Below are positions 27,519 to 35,263 of a DNA stretch of 35,263 nt, piece after piece (positions within the stretch are counted from its first letter, which is position 1; every line of letters starts with the position of its first letter). The position numbers and the translations under genes were made by a program. Under the pieces are notes generated by a model, which made no database searches, was not told the DNA's origin, and saw nothing but the letters and a program-made list of their open reading frames with translations. The stretch lies in assembly GCA_003650425.1 (NCBI GenBank), contig QMPP01000008.1, positions 1 through 35,263 of the forward strand, given 5' to 3'. The stretch comes from Bacteroidota bacterium. GTDB taxonomy: Bacteria > Bacteroidota > Bacteroidia > Bacteroidales > F082.

Positions 27519-29924
27519 CTACTTATCAAAACTATCTAAAAAGAACTTTTCCTTTTGTTTTTTCTGATATTGCTCTTTTCCGTTAATATTGTAAATAAAA
27601 CTCAAAACAAAATATTGCGATTCATTTTTCCTCCTGTTTGTTTGGCTATATCTATAATTATTTTCATCAACGGCATCAAGATCGAGCCTGAAAATATAAG
27701 TATTGAAAACATCCGACACTTTAAAAATCAATTGCGCTTTATTTTTTAATATCTTTTTGTTTACTGCCAAATCAACATAATATCTTTCTTTATATGTTCC
27801 TAAAATAGATGGTAGTTTCGACCTGAAATATCCGGAAACCTGAAAATCAAAATCATGTGGAAGCTTAAAACTGTTAGATATATTAAAAGTCCAACCTATT
27901 TTGCTGTTGTTGATGAGATTATTTTCATATTCACCCAACAGACTAGTATAAAAGATATTACTATTTGAATTAATCTTCCACCAATCGAATGCTTTTAAGT
28001 TTAACGAAATTTCGCCACCCACAAATTTTGCTTTATTAAGATTAATAAATGTAACAGACAAAGCACTATCGTTTAATGCTGATTTAACCCTTGAAATTGC
28101 CTGATTAATATTACGGTAATAGATGGAGCCTACAACTGAAAACTTGCTAACAACAAAACGACTTCCTATTTCAATGGAATTCACGTATTCGGGCTTCAAA
28201 TCAGGGTTTCCTTTATGCGTATTTAATAAATCTGCATATTCATCGGAAAATGGGTTTAGCATTTTTATTGTTGGGCGATTTATCCTCCGGTTGTAGCCAA
28301 CAAAAATCGAGAATTGTTCATTCATTTTCCGGGATAAATTTACCGAAGGAAAAAAATCGATATATTCATCAGCATACTCGTTGTTTTGCTTATTAGAAGT
28401 ATATTCACCTCTAAGCCCGACCTGCAAAACAAAGTATTTAAATTTGGCATTTACATCAACATACGCAGCCTGTATAAGCTGATTATAAATGAATTTATTC
28501 ACCAGCGCAGTGTCGCTAATCCATTCCCCTGAATTAGAGTAACTTTCAGAATCAAAATCATTCATCAGATCCTTTCCATTAAAGTTATAACCTGTTTCAA
28601 ATTTTAATGAATCATTTACCGGATGGATATAATCCAAAGAAAAATTAGTCTGTTTGTTAACTTGTTTTGAGAAAGTATTTTGCAGTTCAGAATTTGTGTT
28701 CGAAGGCTCATCATAATATTTATTTCTCATTTCCTGCCATTGATCTAAAATGGAATAATGGATTTTCGAGGAAAGGTTTCTCCCTTTTCCAAAATAATAA
28801 CTATATTTCAAATTCCCGTCTATGGTGTAGTTGTTTAAATCTATATCAACATCCTTTAATGATTCGCCTGCTGTTTGCCCTGATTTATCAAGTGTTTTAT
28901 AGTTTATTTGCCTGTCGGCATTATTGAACTTTTTTGATGCCATAACAGAAACTCCAATTTGTTGTTTTTTACTTATTGTAATATTTAAGTTTGAATTAAC
29001 AAACACATCATTCAAATTCTCGTCTTGTCGGTCGAATTGATAATAATTATAAGTATTTGGATTTTCATAATTATCACGAAAATGTTCTTTTGTTTGAAAC
29101 ATGGTTTTATGTTTCATTCCAGCATTTATAAAAAAACTAGTTTTTCCTATTTTTCCTGAATAGCCGGCATTTCCGCCAACTGATTCAGGATAACCGGCAT
29201 AAACCATTATTGTTGTTTTACTTTTTTCAAACTTTCCGGATTTTAAAACAATATTAATTATTCCCGACATGCCTTCGGCTTCGTATTTTGCCGATGGGTT
29301 ATTAATCAGCTCTACTGTTTTTACCTGCTCGGCAGGTATTTGGTCAAGCGAATTTACAAGTTCCGATTTCTCACCATTTATCAGAATTATAACTTTATTG
29401 CTTCCCCTATAATTTATATTCCCGTCAATATCAATGTCAACCGAAGGAAGTGTTTGCATAATATCGATAGCGGTGCCTCCTGAAACAGTGGTGTTTTTGC
29501 TAACGTTTATTTTTGTCTTCACAAGATTATTTTCAATAAGATTTTTTTCAGCAGTTATCGAGACTTCTGATAATGAGATGCTTTTCCTAATAAGATAAAA
29601 ATCAAATTTTGTTTTTTTCGATCGAACATTCAATTGTTTTGTTGCTTTAACATAACCCATATACGATGCTTCAATAATATAAACACCGGCTTGAATATCT
29701 TTAAACAAATATTTACCGTAAGCATCCGTCATTGTACCTTTAACAAAACCAGAATCGTTTACCGATAAAACCTGAACTGAAGCGAACGGAAGTCCTTCTC
29801 CACTTGTGCTATCCCGCACAATACCATTTATTTGACTCGTTCCGGATATGGTAAAACCGTATATTTTTGTACTTATAAAAACCACTACAAACAAGAATGT
29901 AATTATTCTTTTATTATATTTCAT
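27519..29924 (-). CDS. TonB-dependent receptor-like outer membrane protein with carboxypeptidase regulatory-like N-terminus
   Basis: Signal peptide, INGIVRDSTSGEGLPFASVQVLS (CarboxypepD_reg-like), plug ALNNPSAKYEAEGMSGIINIVLK-type motif, aromatic beta-barrel. Confidence 0.88.
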   Translation of the reverse strand: MKYNKRIITFLFVVVFISTKIYGFTISGTSQINGIVRDSTSGEGLPFASVQVLSVNDSGFVKGTMTDAYGKYLFKDIQAGVYIIEASYMGYVKATKQLNVRSKKTKFDFYLIRKSISLSEVSITAEKNLIENNLVKTKINVSKNTTVSGGTAIDIMQTLPSVDIDIDGNINYRGSNKVIILINGEKSELVNSLDQIPAEQVKTVELINNPSAKYEAEGMSGIINIVLKSGKFEKSKTTIMVYAGYPESVGGNAGYSGKIGKTSFFINAGMKHKTMFQTKEHFRDNYENPNTYNYYQFDRQDENLNDVFVNSNLNITISKKQQIGVSVMASKKFNNADRQINYKTLDKSGQTAGESLKDVDIDLNNYTIDGNLKYSYYFGKGRNLSSKIHYSILDQWQEMRNKYYDEPSNTNSELQNTFSKQVNKQTNFSLDYIHPVNDSLKFETGYNFNGKDLMNDFDSESYSNSGEWISDTALVNKFIYNQLIQAAYVDVNAKFKYFVLQVGLRGEYTSNKQNNEYADEYIDFFPSVNLSRKMNEQFSIFVGYNRRINRPTIKMLNPFSDEYADLLNTHKGNPDLKPEYVNSIEIGSRFVVSKFSVVGSIYYRNINQAISRVKSALNDSALSVTFINLNKAKFVGGEISLNLKAFDWWKINSNSNIFYTSLLGEYENNLINNSKIGWTFNISNSFKLPHDFDFQVSGYFRSKLPSILGTYKERYYVDLAVNKKILKNKAQLIFKVSDVFNTYIFRLDLDAVDENNYRYSQTNRRKNESQYFVLSFIYNINGKEQYQKKQKEKFFLDSFDK

Positions 29925-29985
29925 TATTTTGTCTCGTTATCAATTGAAGTTGTTTAAAGTTACGACACAATCCACATCGCAGCCA

Positions 29986-31119
29986 TCACCCTTTTTTTGA
30001 GCGACGACTACCTCTAAACACCCTTTTTATCTTGTCGATGGTTACCGCGTGCTCTTCGGCACCTATCTTACCCAAAAGAAAACCAATTGGCTTAAGCCTC
30101 TCCACATTTTCACCCAAAACACGCAATACAGCTACCACAGGAACCGCAATAAACATACCCGGCAAGCCCCAAATAAATCCGCCAAAGGTGATGGCCAGAA
30201 TAATCATAAAAGGGTTAATATTAACATGAGCACCAACAATGTTAGGGGTTAAAATATTATTTTCGGTAAACTGAACAATAATAAACTGAAGCACCACCAA
30301 AAAAGCATATTCCGGCGAGTCCATGGTGAAAACAGCAATAAAAAAGGGAAACAGATAACCGATAATCGTTCCGTAATAGGGAATAAAATTCATCAACGCA
30401 GCAAATAATCCCAGCAGCAGGGCAAAGCGCAGACCGATGATAAGAAATCCAAGACTGTTAATCACAAACAAAATGGTTACCACGAAAAACACACCGGTAA
30501 TATAGTGCATGGCAACAGAGTTAACCTCTTCGATAATGCGCTCTGCTTTATCGTGATTTTCCCGGGGAATCAGCATTAACACAAACGCTTTAAATTTATT
30601 GCGATAATAGAGTAGAAAAAAAACATATACCGGAATTACAAAGATGGTAAACAAGGTATTAAAGGTAATGCCAAAGGCCGTGTTTGCCACGTTGGCACTA
30701 TTGGACAGCACCGTCTCAATCATTCCTGAAACACTGTTCTTTATCTCCCCTGAAGTAATACCCAACATGTTTTCAAACGAACTGAAAATAGTGTTTATGT
30801 TTTGCGCGGCCTGGTATTTCATCTCCGGAATATTTGTTAAAAACAGTGCCGACTCCTTAGAAATAAAAAACAAAACACCATAAACTATGGCAAGCCCCAG
30901 TATAATTCCGATGATATTGGAAAGAATTCGCGGTAAATGCCTCTTCTCAAGATAATTTGCAACAGGAAAAATAAAGTATGCGAAAAGTACTCCGAGTACG
31001 ATAGGACGCAGGTAGTTTTTAAATTCTGACAGAATATAAAAGGTTAACCAAATAAACAACAGGGCAATGGTTACGTTAAAAAGTAACGGAAATTGTATTT
31101 TACCCCTCGACCGTTTCAT
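29986..31119 (-). CDS. AI-2E family transporter
   Basis: Polytopic; NFIPYYGTIIGYLFPFFIA, NILTPNIVGAHVNINPFMIILAITFGGFIWGLPGMFIAVPVVAVLR. Confidence 0.92.
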   Translation of the reverse strand: MKRSRGKIQFPLLFNVTIALLFIWLTFYILSEFKNYLRPIVLGVLFAYFIFPVANYLEKRHLPRILSNIIGIILGLAIVYGVLFFISKESALFLTNIPEMKYQAAQNINTIFSSFENMLGITSGEIKNSVSGMIETVLSNSANVANTAFGITFNTLFTIFVIPVYVFFLLYYRNKFKAFVLMLIPRENHDKAERIIEEVNSVAMHYITGVFFVVTILFVINSLGFLIIGLRFALLLGLFAALMNFIPYYGTIIGYLFPFFIAVFTMDSPEYAFLVVLQFIIVQFTENNILTPNIVGAHVNINPFMIILAITFGGFIWGLPGMFIAVPVVAVLRVLGENVERLKPIGFLLGKIGAEEHAVTIDKIKRVFRGSRRSKKG

Positions 31120-31215
31120 AGAAACTTTTTTTTTTGAATTAAGGCAAATTTACTAAGGATTTCGGTTACATCCACAATTTGCCTATTTTTACTCATTAAA
31201 AAATTATATAAAATA

Positions 31216-34200
31216 ATGGCAGTCGAACCCAAAAAATTTGGTGCATTTTCAGGCGTTTTTACCCCCTCAATACTAACAATACTGGGTGTTATCATGTACC
31301 TTCGTTTAGGCTGGGTGGCAGGAATAGCGGGGCTAACGGGTATTATTGCCATTATTTTACTGGCTCATGTTATTTCGTTTACAACGGGGTTAAGCATCTC
31401 GTCGATTGCCACCGACAAGCGCATTAAAGCAGGTGGTATTTACTATATTCTTTCGCGATCGTTAGGACTTCCCATGGGAGGATCTATCGGCATTACACTC
31501 TTTGTGGGCACTGCATTAAGCATCTCACTGTACATTATCGGTTTTACCGAAAGTTTTTTATCCATCCCCACTATTCAGGGATGGATAGAAGCCATTGGCA
31601 TGACCCCCGACAGCTTAAACACCACCAGGGTTATCGGTACAGCCATACTCGTGTTACTGGTAATAATAGCCTTTATAAGCACCGACATAGCCATAAAAAC
31701 CCAGTTTATCATTTTAACTGCTATCGCCCTGTCGTTGGTTTCAATTTTCATCGGTTTTTTTGTCCACCCCAACATAGCCCCTCAAACCGGCGGTATTGAC
31801 ATCTCCCCTTTTAAAGATTTTTCGTTTGAAGTGGTGTTTGCCGTATTTTTTCCGGCAGTAACAGGCTTCACAGCAGGAGTGGCCATGTCGGGCGATTTAA
31901 AAGACCCGAAAAAGGATATTCCCAAAGGAACTATGTGGGCCATTATCATCGGGTTTGTTGTTTACCTTTTGCTGGGCATCAGTTTCGTTTTATTTATTGA
32001 CCGCGACTTGTTGTTACACGACTATAACTTCCTGTTGCGTCTGGCCTGGATTCCGGCTCTGGTAATTGCCGGAATATGGGGCGCTACCCTCTCGTCGGCA
32101 CTAGGAGGTATTTTAGGCGGTCCCCGTATATTACAAGCCATAGCCAATGACAAGATTGTACCAAAGCTCTTTGCCAAAGGATACGGTGCCAGCAACGAAC
32201 CACGCAACGCCCTTTTGTTTACCTTTCTTATCTCGGAACTTGGTGTACTCATTGGCGATTTGAATATTATCGCGGGGATTGTTACCATGTTTTACCTGAC
32301 TGCTTACGGATTTATTAACCTGGCATTTGCCCTTGAAAAGTGGGCCAGCGCCGATTTCCGTCCCTCCTTTAATGTTTCGGTGTGGGTTGGCGTAGTTGGC
32401 TTTGTTGCCAGCTTCATGATCATGTTCAAGCTCGATATGGTTAACATGTTTGTGGCGCTTATTATACTGGGTATCATATACTACTACATAAGTCGCAAGC
32501 ACCATCACAAGCGTATGAGCAGCGTATGGGAAGGCGTTAACATGGCTCTGGTGCGAACCGTACTTAATAAACTAAACAAGCAAAAAACCAGCGAGCAAAA
32601 CTGGAAACCAAACATCCTGCTTTTTAGTGGGGGCATCAAAAAGAGACCATATCTCATTGAATTTGCTAAAGCATTGGTGGCACAACAAGGCATGGTTTCT
32701 AATTTCGACCTGAGATTAAACCCTTCGACCAAAGAGCTTTTCCCCAAAAGAAGAGAGGTCATTCAGGAAGAGGATACAAATAGCAACAAGGGTATATTTG
32801 CCCAAAAGATGGAATGCAACGATATTTTTAAAGGCATTGAGACCATCACGTCTGTGTACGGTTTTAGCGGTGTAGAACCCAATACTGTTTTAATGGGCTG
32901 GGGCAGGAACAGCGACAACCCCAGACGGTTTGTTAGTATGATTAACAGGCTTATAAACCTCAATATGAACGTAGTACTGCTCGATTACGATAAAGAGAGA
33001 GGTTTTGGCAGTTACAGCACTATAGACTTATGGTGGCGTGGTGGTTCGAACAATGGGAATTTTATGCTGGCGCTTATCAAGTTTATCCATGTTACCTACG
33101 AGTGGCGTAACGCCAGGGTACGCATTATGATTGTGAACCCGGTAAACGAAAACAAATCGTGGATTGAGCGCGATGCCCGCAACGTACTGGCTAACATGCG
33201 CATCGATGCCGAAATAAGGGTAATTAATAATGAAATCGAAAAGCGCTCAATTTATGACATCATCAAACACGAGTCGATTAACACCGATCTGGTATTTATC
33301 GGCTTCCCGGATATTGTAAAAGGAAAGGAAAAAGAATTTATCAAAAGTACTGACCGGATATGCTTAAACATTGGTACCACAGCGCTGGTTAAAGCTTCTT
33401 CGCTATTTCAGGAGCTCCACATTGGCTTTGTACCCAGCACAAGTCAAAAAGGGTTTTCTGCTGATAACAAACAGGCACCCATTAAAGTCCCCTCCCTAGC
33501 CAAACCCATCTCCGAAACTTTTGAAATAGAGATAACCCGTTATTACAACCATTACATTCAATTTACCAAATCGATACTCAAGCAACATCTTGACCCTTTG
33601 TTCTCAAAATGGTATCTATTGATTGCCAACATCGAAAAAGCATGGAATTCTTCTTATGAGTTAATTCATCAAAAACTTCAAGAGCAGGAAACTGACTTAC
33701 GAATTTTTATTACCAATCAGAACCTTCAGCTCGCTATCAAAACCAAAAAACTGACTCAAAAGTTTTACGACAATAACGAAATGATGATGCAAGGAAAGGT
33801 GGAAGCATTGACCGTTTCACTGGAAGAGCTGCAAACAAAAATTGCTTCCCTGGTGCCGGATGAAATAACCATTACCCTTACTGACGAGGAGCAACAAATG
33901 TTACTGAAAAACAATAACCTGACTCCCGGCGAAGAACAGTTGCTAAAACAAGAAAAAGGATTCACCGTTCCCTTTCAAAAAATTAAAGAACGTGTGTTAC
34001 TGGCCGATTTAGCCCCTGCATGGCTGGAAATGCTAAAAGAGTTGGGCTATGCCGTGTTTAAACTGGAAATAAAACTTAGTAAACTCAACGATTTAATCGA
34101 ACAGTATCAGGTAGGAAAATACTATTCAAAAGTGGAATACCAGGAGGTAATAGACACCTTATCCAATATAGAGAGCTCCTTTACAGAGTTGATTGATGAG

Positions 34201-35166
34201 TTTCGTGAAACAACCAGACAAAACCGCGACGTCACTGAAAAAACCATCCTTGCCGGCATTACCCGATCGTTTAACAAATCAATCGCATTATGTGAAACAC
34301 CTTACGCGTGGAAACGAGTTCCGGGCAGAAGCGCCATTACCCAAATGAAAAAAGCCGAAAAAACCATCATTCAATTTGAAGAAGTCTGGATAAAAAACCG
34401 GCAAATTATCTCAAACTCCCGGATAATCTCGTTACAGCTGCTCGCTTTTAAACTCAGGCTCCGGCAGATGCTCGTTAACGACATTAATCTTTTCAACCGG
34501 AGATATAACGAATACCGGGAAAATATTTTGTTCAAGCTGAAAAAAGATATTCAGACCAGCCTTAATCAGAACGAGGAATTAATAACACGCCTTCCCATCG
34601 AGACAATTGAAGCCTTTAGAGTAGAATTTCAAAAGCTCTACGAAAGCGATATAGTGCTGGCAAATAAATTTCTGGACGATTTCCCGAACCGTATTATACT
34701 GTTTAACGATGATAAATTTCAAAACTACAAAGCCCATCAATTTAACATGGAAGAAAACACGGTAATCGACCTTTCTAAACTACTTACTCACATTGTAAAC
34801 AACGATTTGTTAACCTCTCTAAAAAAGCTCTATCGATTGGTGAGCGACCAATTCCAAAAACAGATTGACGAAATCTATACGATCATAAATCAATTGAAAC
34901 ACGAAAAAACTGTTTCCTCAAAAAGCAACCAGATTGACCAGGCACTTAAAGCCCTCGATAAACTGGATAAGAAAACCAGCCTCTTGCGTGAAAACACCGA
35001 GCTTAGCATTAACGAGCGGTTAAACGCCACCTGGGACAAGCTCACTTTATCGACACTCTCCATTCAAAATGAAATGCTCAGCAACTACGTTCGCGAAGAT
35101 AAAAGTGCACTCCGAAAAGATATGCTCACGAAATTTTTAAAGAAGAGTTTAAAATTAAAACGCTAA
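31216..35166 (+). CDS. SLC12-like (Na-K-Cl cotransporter type) APC permease with long C-terminal helical extension
   Basis: KFGAFSGVFTPSILTILGVIMYLRLGWVAGIAGL; GGIYYILSRSLGLPMGGSIG; FPAVTGFTAGVAMSGDLKDPKKDIPKGT; 1316 aa in total. Confidence 0.88.
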   Translation: MAVEPKKFGAFSGVFTPSILTILGVIMYLRLGWVAGIAGLTGIIAIILLAHVISFTTGLSISSIATDKRIKAGGIYYILSRSLGLPMGGSIGITLFVGTALSISLYIIGFTESFLSIPTIQGWIEAIGMTPDSLNTTRVIGTAILVLLVIIAFISTDIAIKTQFIILTAIALSLVSIFIGFFVHPNIAPQTGGIDISPFKDFSFEVVFAVFFPAVTGFTAGVAMSGDLKDPKKDIPKGTMWAIIIGFVVYLLLGISFVLFIDRDLLLHDYNFLLRLAWIPALVIAGIWGATLSSALGGILGGPRILQAIANDKIVPKLFAKGYGASNEPRNALLFTFLISELGVLIGDLNIIAGIVTMFYLTAYGFINLAFALEKWASADFRPSFNVSVWVGVVGFVASFMIMFKLDMVNMFVALIILGIIYYYISRKHHHKRMSSVWEGVNMALVRTVLNKLNKQKTSEQNWKPNILLFSGGIKKRPYLIEFAKALVAQQGMVSNFDLRLNPSTKELFPKRREVIQEEDTNSNKGIFAQKMECNDIFKGIETITSVYGFSGVEPNTVLMGWGRNSDNPRRFVSMINRLINLNMNVVLLDYDKERGFGSYSTIDLWWRGGSNNGNFMLALIKFIHVTYEWRNARVRIMIVNPVNENKSWIERDARNVLANMRIDAEIRVINNEIEKRSIYDIIKHESINTDLVFIGFPDIVKGKEKEFIKSTDRICLNIGTTALVKASSLFQELHIGFVPSTSQKGFSADNKQAPIKVPSLAKPISETFEIEITRYYNHYIQFTKSILKQHLDPLFSKWYLLIANIEKAWNSSYELIHQKLQEQETDLRIFITNQNLQLAIKTKKLTQKFYDNNEMMMQGKVEALTVSLEELQTKIASLVPDEITITLTDEEQQMLLKNNNLTPGEEQLLKQEKGFTVPFQKIKERVLLADLAPAWLEMLKELGYAVFKLEIKLSKLNDLIEQYQVGKYYSKVEYQEVIDTLSNIESSFTELIDEFRETTRQNRDVTEKTILAGITRSFNKSIALCETPYAWKRVPGRSAITQMKKAEKTIIQFEEVWIKNRQIISNSRIISLQLLAFKLRLRQMLVNDINLFNRRYNEYRENILFKLKKDIQTSLNQNEELITRLPIETIEAFRVEFQKLYESDIVLANKFLDDFPNRIILFNDDKFQNYKAHQFNMEENTVIDLSKLLTHIVNNDLLTSLKKLYRLVSDQFQKQIDEIYTIINQLKHEKTVSSKSNQIDQALKALDKLDKKTSLLRENTELSINERLNATWDKLTLSTLSIQNEMLSNYVREDKSALRKDMLTKFLKKSLKLKR

Positions 35167-35218
35167 ATTAGCCTTCTAATGTTTCCTCAACCATTTAATC
35201 AATTCCACAATAATAATA

Positions 35219-35263
35219 CTAATAAAACATTTTAGCTACTTTTTTACGGTCGCCCATAATAAC
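35219..35263 (-). CDS. Possible C-terminal end of a CDS entering from the right edge
   Basis: Minus frame VIMGDRKKVAKMFY followed by TAG; short, so only tentative. Confidence 0.3.
   Translation of the reverse strand, partial: VIMGDRKKVAKMFY

Overview
This looks like a Bacteroidota chromosomal segment: the proteins are typical of that phylum, TAnnTTTG-type -7 boxes recur, and a T9SS sorting tail is cut by the left edge. Most of the window is core or housekeeping: a GH3/beta-lactamase fusion, a dynamin-like GTPase coupled to XdhC, a TIGR01212-type radical SAM protein, a POT transporter, a nitrilase, a vitamin-salvage cluster (thiamine-BP-like / PnuC / NadR-type kinase), a GT / purD / DUF6427 / rnhB run, PPDK, PckA, Ndk, PpnP, a DMT transporter, a TonB-type receptor, an AI-2E family protein and a very long SLC12-like transporter. 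I saw no CRISPR array, rRNA, tRNA, transposase or phage module. The most unusual stretch is about 24.2-25.7 kb. It has an XRE regulator with an upstream array of TTACAwTTGTAA-like palindromes in the largest non-coding gap. Next to it is a small DUF5320-like gene with a sigma70-type promoter (TTGACA-N17-TATATT), a 9+9 palindrome at the predicted start site and a strong Shine-Dalgarno, which is atypical for this phylum and suggests horizontal acquisition. Other items worth a second look are the ~550-residue helical extension on the SLC12-like transporter, the ATGA-coupled dynamin/XdhC pair without a visible xanthine dehydrogenase, a pseudoknot-ordered inverted repeat after xdhC, and the ambiguous substrate (thiamine or nicotinamide riboside) of the PnuC cluster. 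No wholly new system can be proven from sequence alone. All family names come from reading the proteins by eye; no searches were run.
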